DNA from: Chloroflexia bacterium
Lineage (GTDB): Bacteria > Chloroflexota > Chloroflexia > DTKN01
Direction of reading: 5' to 3'
Assembly: GCA_016928715.1 (NCBI GenBank)
Contig: JAFGKG010000115.1
Location: forward strand, 1 to 35,826
DNA: 35,826 nucleotides
The translations under genes were made by a program, and so were the position numbers. A model generated the notes under the pieces. The model made no database searches, was not told the origin of the DNA, and saw only the letters and a program-made list of their open reading frames with translations. Positions 16,698 to 24,480 of the stretch are shown here, piece by piece (positions within the stretch are counted from its first letter, which is position 1; every line of letters starts with the position of its first letter).

Positions 16698-16726
16698 ATT
16701 ATAGAGCCTGGGCCGGCAGAAGTCAA
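16698..16726 (-). promoter_or_regulatory. Promoter of the toxin-antitoxin pair
   Basis: Minus strand: TTGACT (16726-16721), 17 bases, TATAAT (16703-16698). This near-consensus promoter overlaps the last codons of the topoisomerase gene, whose TGA is 16725-16723. Binding of the antitoxin here is likely for this class but no operator palindrome was identified. Confidence 0.75.
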
Positions 16727-18450
16727 GGCTCCTTGTCCTCCCGCGCCCAGGAGAACCGGCTGCGCAGAGCCTGCGGATAGTAGCACTCGATGACATCGTA
16801 ATCGACCTCCTGTCCCCAGTGGTGGTAGACGCGGGGGTCGATGTAGGATTTCAGGCTGGTGCCCAGGTTCCAGGTCCGTTTTTGGGCCGCGATGTTGGCC
16901 TGGGCCTGGATCTTGCCCAGGGCCAGGCCGGCCCGTTCCTGCCTTTCACGGGCCTTTTGCAGCCGTTTTTGAGCCCGCTCGATCCGCTTGTCGTAGAGGG
17001 CGCGGAGCTTTTCCTGCTTGTCCGCTGTGGGTGCCCCGGTTTGTTCCTGCTCGGCCTCCTGCTGCAGCTCCTGCAGTTCCTGCCGGCATTCCTGGACCTG
17101 CCGGCGATATTTCTCCAGCCGCTCCTTGGCCTTTTGTTCCCGTTCCTGGTAGCGGCGGCGGCTGCGCGGCCAACTGCCGGACTCTTTTTTGGTGTGATTG
17201 CAGAGCTGCGCCGCGGCCAGGTTGGCCAGGCTGGCGGCCTCCCATTTTTTGTGCTCGGGGTGCTCGGCCGTGACGCCGGAGCTGCACAGGCTTTCCTGCA
17301 CCGTGATGGTGGCGTGGTGGGTGCGAAAGACCTTGGCGGTCAGGCCGGGCAGGATTTCTCCCAGGTAGGCGTTGACGTCGCGGCTGCTGATGTCCGGGAA
17401 AATCTGTGGCAGGTCCAACGATGGATGCCCCTCTTTGATCGAGTTGGTGGGCCGGGCATTTTCGATCAACACCGCCAGGTTCTGCCGCACCATCTCGGGC
17501 AGCTCCAGCCTTTTGTGCCAGAGGACCGAGTCCTTGCCCAGGAACTTGAATTCGGCGACGCCGTCGGGGCCCAGGTTGACGTGTTCGGGGCGCAGGGTCG
17601 TGGCCCCCACGGTGTCGGCCTCGTCCTCGTCCTTTTCGTCGCCCACGCGCAGGCAGAGGGCATCGATCAGGTAGCAGGCGGTGGCGATCATGCGCTGTTT
17701 GGGATCGGCGGCGGCCAGATCCCGGGCGATCTGCGCGCGCACCCGTCCCAGGGCGGCCTGCAGTTCGTGGGCCTGGTCAAACTTTTCCCGTTCCCGCTCC
17801 TGCTTGATGGGGGCGGTGTCGCTCAACCAGACGTACTTGAGTTTGCCCGAGAGGGCGTCCCGCCAGCGGGCCACCCAAAGGGATTCGGGCTGCCAGACGA
17901 TTTCCTGCCAATCGCCGGGGGGGCGGGGGGCGTCCGGGCTGAGGTTGAGGGTGATGTCGCTCTCGCGGCTGCCCTCCTTCCAGCGGCCGCGCAGCGGATG
18001 CTCGCCCCGTCCCATAAAGATGCCGCTGGGTTCGACCACATAATTGGCCAGGGGCACGCGTGCCCCATTGACGGTGGCATAGCCATACTGTTCGCGCAGG
18101 GCCTCCCGCTCGACTTTGCGCTCTGCGGCCAGGGCTTTGCGTTCTTCTTTGCTCAGTTCCTCTCGGGCCGCCCTCTCGGCGGCGACGACGGCGATGGCCG
18201 GCTCGAAATCCACCTCCTCCAGGGAGAGGGGCTCCTCCAGGCCCAGGGCCTGGCTGAAATCCAGCATAAAGTTCTGCACAAAGACGGGGTCCTCGACATA
18301 GGGGGTGCCGTGCTTTTTGGCCCAGGCCAGGGCCATTTCCTCCTGCTTGGCCTCGAGGGTGCGCAGTGCTCCGCGAATGCGCAGCACCAATCCCCGTGCG
18401 GGGGGCCTATCCGCGACCAGGACGCCGTTGTGGACGAGTTGTTCTAGCAT
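16723..18450 (-). CDS. Eukaryote/thaumarchaeote-type DNA topoisomerase IB
   Basis: 575 residues from ATG 18450. Type IB topoisomerases relax supercoils by nicking one strand through a 3'-phosphotyrosine. This is not the short poxvirus/Deinococcus form. It matches the large nuclear TOP1 across its core: PSGIFMGRGEHPLRGRWK (141-158), SGKLKYVWL, LIDALCLRVGDEKDEDEADTVG (261-282), FLGKDS (303-308), LTAKVFRTHHATIT (370-383), LCNH (416-419), a charged coiled-coil linker (about 428-510), and LGTSLKSYIDPR (529-540). The catalytic set R268, K306, R376, H419, Y536 corresponds to human R488, K532, R590, H632, Y723. The human N-terminal tail is absent. RFSW(A) near 565 matches the human C-terminus. Such enzymes are best known from eukaryotes and Thaumarchaeota, so transfer is a possibility. 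The GC-rich codon style resembles its neighbours. Confidence 0.95.
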   Translation of the reverse strand: MLEQLVHNGVLVADRPPARGLVLRIRGALRTLEAKQEEMALAWAKKHGTPYVEDPVFVQNFMLDFSQALGLEEPLSLEEVDFEPAIAVVAAERAAREELSKEERKALAAERKVEREALREQYGYATVNGARVPLANYVVEPSGIFMGRGEHPLRGRWKEGSRESDITLNLSPDAPRPPGDWQEIVWQPESLWVARWRDALSGKLKYVWLSDTAPIKQEREREKFDQAHELQAALGRVRAQIARDLAAADPKQRMIATACYLIDALCLRVGDEKDEDEADTVGATTLRPEHVNLGPDGVAEFKFLGKDSVLWHKRLELPEMVRQNLAVLIENARPTNSIKEGHPSLDLPQIFPDISSRDVNAYLGEILPGLTAKVFRTHHATITVQESLCSSGVTAEHPEHKKWEAASLANLAAAQLCNHTKKESGSWPRSRRRYQEREQKAKERLEKYRRQVQECRQELQELQQEAEQEQTGAPTADKQEKLRALYDKRIERAQKRLQKARERQERAGLALGKIQAQANIAAQKRTWNLGTSLKSYIDPRVYHHWGQEVDYDVIECYYPQALRSRFSWAREDKEP

Positions 18451-18503
18451 AGTATTGGTGTACTCCGTTATCCTTTAGCAATCGACCGTACCTGCAAACA
18501 CAT

Positions 18504-18530
18504 ATTATACCATAACCCGCGCATCTGCAA
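18504..18530 (-). promoter_or_regulatory. Promoter of the topoisomerase gene
   Basis: Minus strand: TATAAT at 18509-18504 preceded by TTGCAG (18530-18525) at a short 15-base spacing; a less canonical hexamer gives 17. The leader to ATG 18450 is about 45 bases. Divergent from the rmlA promoter, with -35 regions about 8 bases apart. Confidence 0.55.
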
Positions 18531-18537
18531 GTTTGGT

Positions 18538-18566
18538 TTGCACATCGGGGCCGAGTATAGTACAAT
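18538..18566 (+). promoter_or_regulatory. Promoter of rmlA
   Basis: TTGCAC (18538-18543), 17-base spacer, TACAAT (18561-18566). The leader is about 80 bases to ATG 18652. Confidence 0.75.
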
Positions 18567-18651
18567 GCGTGCGGTCGAGCTGGCAGGGGCAGAGCGTGCG
18601 GATTCGCGCCGAGCCGTAGCAGAGGGGCCTGGTGGGCCCGGGAGGTGTGCA

Positions 18652-19728
18652 ATGAAAGGATTGATCCTCAGTGGGGGCAAGGGCACCCGCCTGCGCCCGA
18701 TTACCTACACCAGGGCCAAGCAGTTGGTGCCGGTGGCGAACAAGCCCGTCCTTTTCCGGGTGGTCGATACGCTGGTCGAGGCCGGCATCACCGAGTTGGC
18801 TATTGTCGTCGGCGATACGGCGGACGAGATCAAGGAGGCGGTGGGGGATGGCTCCCGCTGGCAGGCCCAGATCAGCTACATTCACCAGGAGGCCCCGCTG
18901 GGACTGGCCCACGCGGTCAAGATCTCGCGGGATTTTCTGCAGGACGACAAGTTTGTGATGTTCCTGGGGGATAACGTGATCGAGGGGGGCATTGTGCCGC
19001 TGGTGCAGCAGTTCACCAGCCGCGATTGGAACGCGCAGGTCGTGCTCACCCGGGTGGAGAACCCGGAGCAGTTCGGCGTGGCCGTCTTGGAGGAGGGGCG
19101 CATCGTGCGGCTGGTGGAAAAGCCGCGCCAGCCCCCCAGCAACCTGGCCCTGGTGGGCATCTATATGTTCGACCCGCACATCTTTGAGGCCGTCGAGGCC
19201 ATCCAGCCCTCCTGGCGCGGCGAGCTCGAGATCACCGATGCCATCCAGTACCTGGTCGAGAACGGTTACACGGTCTATCCCTACGTTCACGAGGGCTGGT
19301 GGATCGACACGGGCAAAATGGAGGACATGCTGGACGCCAACCGCCTGGTCGTGGAGGAGATGGAGCCGCGCAACGAGGGCTATGTGGACAGCGATTCCCG
19401 TCTGCACGGGCGCGTGGTCATCGAGGAGGGTGCCGAGATCATCAACAGCGTCATCCGCGGGCCGGCCATCATTGGCGAGTACAGCCGCATTGTCAACAGC
19501 TACGTGGGCCCCTTTACCAGCATCTATCACCACTGCGAGATCGTGGACAGCGAGGTCGAGCACTGCATCATCCTGGAGCACTGCCAGATCCTGCAGATCG
19601 ACCACCGTATCGAGGACAGCCTGATCGGCCGGCACGTCGAGATCTGCCGTTCGCCGCTCAAGCCGCGCGCCCTCAAGTTCATGCTGGGGGATTACAGCAA
19701 GGTGGGCGTGTTGAGCAACTCGCGTTAG
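18652..19728 (+). CDS. rmlA: Glucose-1-phosphate thymidylyltransferase, long form
   Basis: 358 residues. ATG 18652 has GGGAGGTG upstream (18640-18647) and starts directly with the nucleotide-binding motif GGKGTRLRP (8-16). The enzyme makes dTDP-glucose from glucose-1-phosphate and dTTP, the entry to dTDP-deoxysugars. Residues 1-235 form the nucleotidyltransferase domain, with FLGDNVIEGG, EKPRQPPSNLALVGIYMF and GWWIDTGKMEDML. About 245-350 is a left-handed beta-helix with repeated hexapeptides (VIRGPAIIGEYSRI and following). The extra beta-helix marks the long StrD/archaeal-type subgroup, whose acceptor sugar may differ from that of E. coli RmlA. rmlB follows. rmlC and rmlD are not in the window, so the final sugar is undetermined. 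Confidence 0.92.
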   Translation: MKGLILSGGKGTRLRPITYTRAKQLVPVANKPVLFRVVDTLVEAGITELAIVVGDTADEIKEAVGDGSRWQAQISYIHQEAPLGLAHAVKISRDFLQDDKFVMFLGDNVIEGGIVPLVQQFTSRDWNAQVVLTRVENPEQFGVAVLEEGRIVRLVEKPRQPPSNLALVGIYMFDPHIFEAVEAIQPSWRGELEITDAIQYLVENGYTVYPYVHEGWWIDTGKMEDMLDANRLVVEEMEPRNEGYVDSDSRLHGRVVIEEGAEIINSVIRGPAIIGEYSRIVNSYVGPFTSIYHHCEIVDSEVEHCIILEHCQILQIDHRIEDSLIGRHVEICRSPLKPRALKFMLGDYSKVGVLSNSR

Positions 19729-19737
19729 CGTCGAATC

Positions 19738-19906
19738 TAGTACCTCGATGGTAAAATTATGGATCGTCGAACGAGGATTTCAACCACAAAGGCTTGTCCT
19801 GAGATTGTCGAAGGGATGCAAAGGGTTCAAAGGAGAAAAAAATTTTGTGTCCTTGGTGTCCTTTGTGGTTCTCTCCTTTTTGGTTCCGGCTCAGCCGGCT
19901 TGGGAG
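19738..19906 (+). repeat. Dispersed palindromic repeat, copy 2
   Basis: Starts TAGTACCT (19738-19745) like copy 1. Contains GAGGATTTCAACCA, the perfect 11-bp pair AACCACAAAGG (19782-19792) / CCTTTGTGGTT (19860-19870), and a 3' arm (19871-19906) almost identical to copy 1. The loop includes CTTGTCCTGAGATTGTCGAA (from 19793), which resembles another repeat common in environmental bacterial genomes. The closing GGGAG (19902-19906) is the SD of rmlB. Confidence 0.75.
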
Positions 19907-19913
19907 TATGACC

Positions 19914-20948
19914 ATGAAAAATTTGCTCGTCACCGGTGGGGCCGGCTTTATCGGCTCCAATTTCACCCGCTTTATGCTGCGTATGTATCCCGAGTATACG
20001 GTCGTGGTCTATGACAAGTTGACCTATGCCGGCAACCTGGACAACCTCAAGGACGTGGCCGAGGATTTTGCCGGGCGCTATGCCTTTGTCCAGGGCGATA
20101 TCTGCGACGCCGGCCTGGTGCGGGCTACGCTCCTGGAGCACAACGTCGACACCATCGTCAACTTTGCCGCGGCCACCCACGTCGACCGCTCCCTGATGGA
20201 ACCGGACGAGTTTATCCGCACCGACGTCCTGGGCACCTATGTGCTGCTGGAGGCGGTCAGGGAACTGGGCCTGGAACGCTACCACCAGGTCTCGACGGAC
20301 GAGGTCTATGGCCAGGTGCTGGAGGGGCGGGCCGACGAAACGGCCCCCCTGCATACCCGCAGCCCCTATTCGGCCTCCAAGGCCGGCGGCGATCTGCTCT
20401 GTCTCTCCTACCACGCCAGCTTTGACGTTCCAGTGACCATTACGCGGGGCTCGAACAACATTGGCCCCTACCAATACCCGGAAAAGGTCATCCCGCTCTT
20501 TGTCACCAACGCGATTGACGACCTGCCCCTGCCGCTCTATGGCGACGGCCGGCAGATGCGCGACTACCAGTACGTCCTGGACCACTGCGAGGGCCTGGCG
20601 GTAGTGCTGCAGCGCGGCCGGCCGGGCGAGATCTATAACGTGGGCACGGCCGTCGAGACCCGCAACGTCGACATGGCCCGGTCGATCCTGGAAATCCTGG
20701 GCAAGCCGCAGAGCCTGATCCAGCCGGTCAAGGATCGCCCTGGCCACGACCGGCGCTATGCCATCGACGTGGACAAGCTGGGCGCCCTGGGCTGGGAATC
20801 GCGGCATACCTTTGCCGAGGCCCTGGAAAAGACGGTGCGCTGGTACGTGGAGAACGAATGGTGGTGGCGCCCGATCAAGAGCGGCGAGCACTACCAGGAC
20901 TATTACAAAGCGCAGTACGCCGAGCGGCTGGAGGGCTCGTCGGCGTAG
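19914..20948 (+). CDS. rmlB: dTDP-glucose 4,6-dehydratase
   Basis: 344 residues. ATG 19914 is preferred over the ATG at 19908 because GGGAG (19902-19906) is then 7 bases away. Extended short-chain dehydrogenase fold: GGAGFIG NAD-binding motif (8-14), YDKLTYAGNLDNL, AAATHVDRS, STDEVYG (about 126-132) with the dehydratase-specific Asp-Glu pair, YSASK (152-156; Y152 and K156 catalytic), RGSNNIGPYQYPEK, and the C-terminal substrate loop KDRPGHDRRYAID. The enzyme makes dTDP-4-keto-6-deoxyglucose from the RmlA product, in the cytosol. It follows rmlA with 185 bases of repeat between, so it may be expressed with rmlA. Confidence 0.95.
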   Translation: MKNLLVTGGAGFIGSNFTRFMLRMYPEYTVVVYDKLTYAGNLDNLKDVAEDFAGRYAFVQGDICDAGLVRATLLEHNVDTIVNFAAATHVDRSLMEPDEFIRTDVLGTYVLLEAVRELGLERYHQVSTDEVYGQVLEGRADETAPLHTRSPYSASKAGGDLLCLSYHASFDVPVTITRGSNNIGPYQYPEKVIPLFVTNAIDDLPLPLYGDGRQMRDYQYVLDHCEGLAVVLQRGRPGEIYNVGTAVETRNVDMARSILEILGKPQSLIQPVKDRPGHDRRYAIDVDKLGALGWESRHTFAEALEKTVRWYVENEWWWRPIKSGEHYQDYYKAQYAERLEGSSA

Positions 20949-21011
20949 CGGCCGCGGCACTTGAGGCACTGCGGCGAGGCCGGTTTGCAGGGCTTTTGCC
21001 GGGAGGTTGGT

Positions 21012-21899
21012 ATGGAAGAGGTCTGGCTTTGGCTGCGCACCAGTGGTCTGCGCCTGTTACTGACATTTGTATTGGTCTATGCGGGCATCCGCCTGGCCCG
21101 CCAGTTGAGCCGGCGCCTGGAGCGGTGGCTCTCCAAACAGATCAACGAGGGTGAAAAGGACGCGGTCTGCGCGGGCGAGCGCACCCAGCGCCTGCACACC
21201 CTGCGGCGGGTGTTTGACGGGCTGCTCCTCTTTTTGATCGTGACCATCGGCGGGACCATGTTCCTGTTGGAGCTGGGCTTGGAAGTGGCCCCCCTGCTGG
21301 CCGGCGCCGGCGTCGTGGGCATCGCCATCAGCCTGGGCGCCCAGACCCTGGTCAAGGATTTCCTGGCCGGCCTCTTTGTGCTCATCGAGGACCAGTACTC
21401 CATCGGCGATTCCATCTCGGTGGCCGGGGTCAGCGGGGTTGTGGAGCAGATCACCCTGCGGGCCACCACCCTGCGCGACCTAAAGGGGACCGTGCACATT
21501 GTGCCCAACGGCGAGATGCGCGTGGTCTCGAACCAGACCAAGGATTGGGCCCGGGTCGTGCTGCGGGTGGGCGTGGCCTACGACACCGACCTGGACTTTG
21601 CCATCGAGGTGCTGCGCCGGGTCCTGGGGGAGCTGGCCGCCGATGACACCTGGGGCGAGCGCCTGTTGGAGGAACCGACGGTGGCCGGGGTGGACGACCT
21701 GCGCGACAGCGACATCTCGCTCATGGTCTGGATCAAGACCGCGCCCGGCGACCAATGGTCCGTGGCCCGGGAGGCGCGCAAGCGCATCCTGGAGGCCTTT
21801 GTCCAGGAGGGCATCGAGATTCCCTATCCGACCCAGGTCCTGCTGACCCGGGGCCTCTCGCCGATGGGATCTTTTCGGCCTCTTGATCAGGACGCCTGA
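21012..21899 (+). CDS. MscS-family mechanosensitive ion channel
   Basis: 295 residues from ATG 21012, with GGGAGGT at 21001-21007. Three membrane segments: about 10-28, 67-88 and the pore helix 92-125, followed by the cytoplasmic beta and alpha/beta domains. The pore and hinge region LLAGAGVVGIAISLGAQTLVKDFLAGLFVLIED and the VPNGEM motif (164-169) are diagnostic. These channels open on membrane tension and release osmolytes. A small, single-channel form of the YnaI/YbiO type without periplasmic extension. Its stop is one base before the mutY start, so the two are probably co-transcribed although functionally unrelated. Confidence 0.93.
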   Translation: MEEVWLWLRTSGLRLLLTFVLVYAGIRLARQLSRRLERWLSKQINEGEKDAVCAGERTQRLHTLRRVFDGLLLFLIVTIGGTMFLLELGLEVAPLLAGAGVVGIAISLGAQTLVKDFLAGLFVLIEDQYSIGDSISVAGVSGVVEQITLRATTLRDLKGTVHIVPNGEMRVVSNQTKDWARVVLRVGVAYDTDLDFAIEVLRRVLGELAADDTWGERLLEEPTVAGVDDLRDSDISLMVWIKTAPGDQWSVAREARKRILEAFVQEGIEIPYPTQVLLTRGLSPMGSFRPLDQDA

Positions 21900-21900
21900 G

Positions 21901-23010
21901 ATGAGCAGCTTTCGCCCCGGCCGGCCCTTGTTGGACGAATCCCTGCTGCGGGAGGCCGCCCGGCGGCTGCTATCCTGGGCGCGGGAGGGCCTGACGCCCT
22001 TGCCCTGGCGGGGCGAGCGCGATCCCTACCGGGTTTGGGTCTCGGAGGTCATGCTGCAGCAGACCCGCCGGGAGACGGTGGTCCCCTATTACCAACGCTT
22101 TCTGGAGCGCTTTCCCAGCATCGAATCCCTGGCCGCGGCCGACCAGCAGGAGGTGCTCAAACTCTGGGAGGGTCTGGGCTACTATGCCCGGGCCCGCAAC
22201 CTGCACGCCGCGGCCCGTCGGGTGGTGGAGGACTGCGGCGGCGAGCTGCCGGCGAACCGGCGCCGGTTGACCGCGCTGCCCGGCATTGGCCCCTATACCG
22301 CCGGGGCCATCCTGAGCCTGGCCTTTGGCCAGGACGAGGCCGTGGTGGACGGCAACGTCCGGCGGGTGCTCTGCCGGCTGGCCCTGGTCCAGGAGGATCC
22401 CCGCCGGCCCACCGTGGAGCGGGATCTCTGGGCCACGGCCCGCGCCCTCATCCTGCCCGGGCAGGCCGGTCGGGTCAACGAGGCGCTGATGGAGCTGGGC
22501 GCGCTGATCTGCCTGCCCCGGCGGCCGCGCTGTCCGGATTGCCCCCTGGCCTCGCTCTGCCGGGCCCACCAGGCGGGCCGGGAGGAAGCGGTGCCGCTGG
22601 CCGCCAGGCGGGGCCCGCTGCCGCACCACCAGGTCTGCGCTGCGGTCATTCGCCAGGGCCGGCGGGTGCTGCTGGCCCAACGCCATCAGGATGACCTGCT
22701 GGGCGGGATGTGGGAGTTTCCGGGGGGCACCTGTTTGCAGGGGGAGGCGCTGCCGGATTGCCTGCGGCGCGAGATCGCCGAGGAGCTGGGCCTCGAGATC
22801 GAGGTGGGTGACCTGCTGGACTCGCTGCCGCACGCCTATACCCACTTTCGCATCACCCTGCACGCCTTTTTCTGCCGGCGTCTGGCCGGGGAACCGCGCG
22901 CTTTGGACTGCGCCGATTGGCGTTGGCTCACCCTGGAACAGGCCGCAGAGCTGCCCCTGTCGGTTGTGGACCGACGAATTCTGGAAATATTGCGAAAACA
23001 AGCCCGCTGA
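21901..23010 (+). CDS. mutY: Adenine DNA glycosylase MutY with C-terminal Nudix domain
   Basis: 369 residues from ATG 21901; AGGACG at 21888-21893 is a weak SD and the gene is one base from the mscS stop. MutY removes adenine opposite 8-oxoguanine. The HhH-GPD domain carries SEVMLQQTR (48-56, E49 catalytic), the helix-hairpin-helix LPGIGPYTAG (126-135) and D150 in VVDGNVRRV. The [4Fe-4S] ligands are C204, C211, C214 and C220 in the usual C-x6-C-x2-C-x5-C spacing. The C-terminal domain (about 243-365) is MutT-like and, unlike that of E. coli MutY, retains a nearly full Nudix box (GGTCLQGE at 275-282, REIAEELG at 290-297). Confidence 0.95.
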   Translation: MSSFRPGRPLLDESLLREAARRLLSWAREGLTPLPWRGERDPYRVWVSEVMLQQTRRETVVPYYQRFLERFPSIESLAAADQQEVLKLWEGLGYYARARNLHAAARRVVEDCGGELPANRRRLTALPGIGPYTAGAILSLAFGQDEAVVDGNVRRVLCRLALVQEDPRRPTVERDLWATARALILPGQAGRVNEALMELGALICLPRRPRCPDCPLASLCRAHQAGREEAVPLAARRGPLPHHQVCAAVIRQGRRVLLAQRHQDDLLGGMWEFPGGTCLQGEALPDCLRREIAEELGLEIEVGDLLDSLPHAYTHFRITLHAFFCRRLAGEPRALDCADWRWLTLEQAAELPLSVVDRRILEILRKQAR

Positions 23011-23094
23011 ATGGAACCTTTTGGGGGGGTCTTGCGTTTGTATAAGTGATACAACCCCTATATTTATTCCCCTCTCTCTCCTTTCTCTCTCCTA

Positions 23095-23134
23095 GCCTCT
23101 TCGCCGTGCCGGGGCGGCGAAGAGGCCCCTTTTT
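23095..23134 (+). terminator. Intrinsic terminator after mutY
   Basis: Perfect 12-bp stem GCCTCTTCGCCG (23095-23106) / CGGCGAAGAGGC (23115-23126), 8-base loop, then CCC and five T (23130-23134). It closes the mscS-mutY unit. The stretch 23069-23092 before it is almost purely C and T. Confidence 0.88.
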
Positions 23135-23148
23135 AAGCCCACTTGCCC

Positions 23149-23177
23149 TTGACAGCGCTCTGCGGGACGGCTATACT
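23149..23177 (+). promoter_or_regulatory. Promoter of prmC
   Basis: TTGACA (23149-23154, consensus), 17-base spacer, TATACT (23172-23177). ATG 23219 follows with a leader of about 35 bases. Confidence 0.85.
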
Positions 23178-23218
23178 AGAAAAGCCGGCTAGGGGCTATT
23201 TGCGGAACAGGTCTGACC

Positions 23219-24061
23219 ATGAACGTACGCGACCTCCTGCGGGAGGGAACGATTTTTTTGCGGGAGAGGGGTTCGCCCAGCGCCCGGCTCGACGCCGAGC
23301 TGCTCCTGGCCCACTGCCTGGGGCAGCGGCGGGTGGACCTCTACACGCATCCGCAGCGAGAGCCGGGTCCGCAGGAGCGGCAGGCCTACCGCTCGCTTTT
23401 GGAGCGGCGCGCCCGCCAGGAGCCGGTTTCCTATCTGTTGGGGCGCAAAGAGTTTTACGGGCTGAGCTTTTTGGTCGACGAGCGCGTGCTTATCCCCCGC
23501 CCCGAGACCGAGGTGCTGGTCGAGTTGACCCTGGAGCGGGCGCGGGGCCGCCGCTGGCGCGGCCTGCGCCTGGCCGATGTGGGCACGGGCAGCGGCTGTA
23601 TCGCGGTAGCGCTGGCCCGGCACCTGCCCCAGGCGCGGGTCTATGCCACCGACATTTCGGCCGCGGCCCTGGCCCTGGCCCTGGAGAACTGCCGGCGGCA
23701 TGGCGTGGAGGAGCGGGTGGCCCTGTTGTTGGGCGATCTCTGCGAGCCCCTGCCGGAGGTGGTGGACCTGCTGCTGTGCAATCCGCCCTACACGGTATGG
23801 GGCTCCCTGCCGGGGGGGATTCGCGACTATGAGCCGCGCCTGGCCCTGGACGGCGGGCCGGACGGGCTGGCTTTCTATCGGCGGCTGCTGCAGCAGCTGC
23901 CGGGCCGGCTTTCCCCTGGGGGCAGCGCCTTGTTAGAGTTGGGCGATAACCAGGCCGAGAGCGTGCTCGATCTGTTCCGGGCCGGCCTGCCGGGAGTGCC
24001 GCTGCAGACCTGGCCGGATGTTGCGGGGCTGCCGCGGGTGCTGGAGATCGGGCCTCTTTAG
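23219..24061 (+). CDS. prmC: Peptide chain release factor N5-glutamine methyltransferase PrmC (HemK)
   Basis: 280 residues from ATG 23219; the SD is weak (GGAACAGG). PrmC methylates the Gln of the GGQ motif in release factors RF1 and RF2, using S-adenosylmethionine. The N-terminal helical domain includes RLDAELLLAHCLG. FLVDERVLIPRPETEVLVE leads into the Rossmann domain with DVGTGSGCIAVALA (about 118-131), and CNPPY (187-191) is the catalytic NPPY that binds the glutamine amide. Length is standard. In many bacteria prmC follows prfA; here it stands alone behind its own promoter and the mutY terminator. Confidence 0.95.
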   Translation: MNVRDLLREGTIFLRERGSPSARLDAELLLAHCLGQRRVDLYTHPQREPGPQERQAYRSLLERRARQEPVSYLLGRKEFYGLSFLVDERVLIPRPETEVLVELTLERARGRRWRGLRLADVGTGSGCIAVALARHLPQARVYATDISAAALALALENCRRHGVEERVALLLGDLCEPLPEVVDLLLCNPPYTVWGSLPGGIRDYEPRLALDGGPDGLAFYRRLLQQLPGRLSPGGSALLELGDNQAESVLDLFRAGLPGVPLQTWPDVAGLPRVLEIGPL

Positions 24062-24102
24062 GCCACTGGGCCGAAAATCTAGCCCGCATTGACATAAAAG
24101 TA

Positions 24103-24131
24103 TTGCCAGCGCCCTTGAAATCGGCTATAAT
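24103..24131 (+). promoter_or_regulatory. Orphan plus-strand promoter
   Basis: TTGCCA (24103-24108), 17-base spacer, TATAAT (24126-24131). No plus-strand gene follows; transcription would run toward the 3' end of the convergent rpmB gene. See findings. Confidence 0.55.
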
Positions 24132-24198
24132 GGGGATGTGTAGACAACCTGGCTCGCTGGACAATGGAATGCCGGCGGGGCTTGTTTTCGAGGGACGG

Positions 24199-24221
24199 CA
24201 AAGCCGGCCGAGGTACGGCCG
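24199..24221. terminator. Hairpin between prmC and rpmB, possible rpmB terminator
   Basis: Perfect 9-bp stem AGCCGGCCG / CGGCCGGCT with a 5-base loop (AGGTA on the plus strand). On the minus strand it lies about 30 bases beyond the rpmB stop and is followed by TTTG, a weak U-tract. On the plus strand there is no T-run. Confidence 0.5.
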
Positions 24222-24248
24222 GCTGCAGGTCTGGCAGAGGGCAAGTTT

Positions 24249-24434
24249 TCAGCGCGTCTTGTACAGGGTTCGCAGACAGCGGTTGCAAATATTGACCCGC
24301 ACCCGCTTCCCTTCAATCCAAAGGGTTCTCTTTTGCGTGTTCGGCTGCCAGCGCCGATTCGTCCGTCGTTTGGAGTGGCTAACATTATGGCCAAATTGCG
24401 GCGTTTTACCGCAGATATCACATTTGCCGGGCAT
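24249..24434 (-). CDS. rpmB: Large-subunit ribosomal protein bL28
   Basis: 61 residues, ATG 24434, with a GAGGGGG SD just upstream on the minus strand. Basic and Arg-rich, with MPGKCDICGK at the start and NICNRCLRTL near the end. C5, C8, C50 and C53 form the zinc-binding (C+) variant. GHNVSHSKRRTNRRWQPN (15-32) is the bL28 signature. It lies divergent from asp23-fakA, an arrangement known from Firmicutes (rpmB next to yloU-yloV). Confidence 0.97.
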   Translation of the reverse strand: MPGKCDICGKTPQFGHNVSHSKRRTNRRWQPNTQKRTLWIEGKRVRVNICNRCLRTLYKTR

Positions 24435-24480
24435 GGAACTGACCCCCTCAATGGCTCAATCCGATTCGTCACGAATAGGA

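Noticed and set aside
18652-20948. Complete dTDP-rhamnose operon
   Set aside because: Only rmlA and rmlB are present; rmlC and rmlD are absent from the window, so the end product cannot be named.
24132-24250. SRP, 6S or RNase P RNA after the orphan promoter
   Set aside because: None of the conserved core motifs of these RNAs was found; only a simple hairpin is present.
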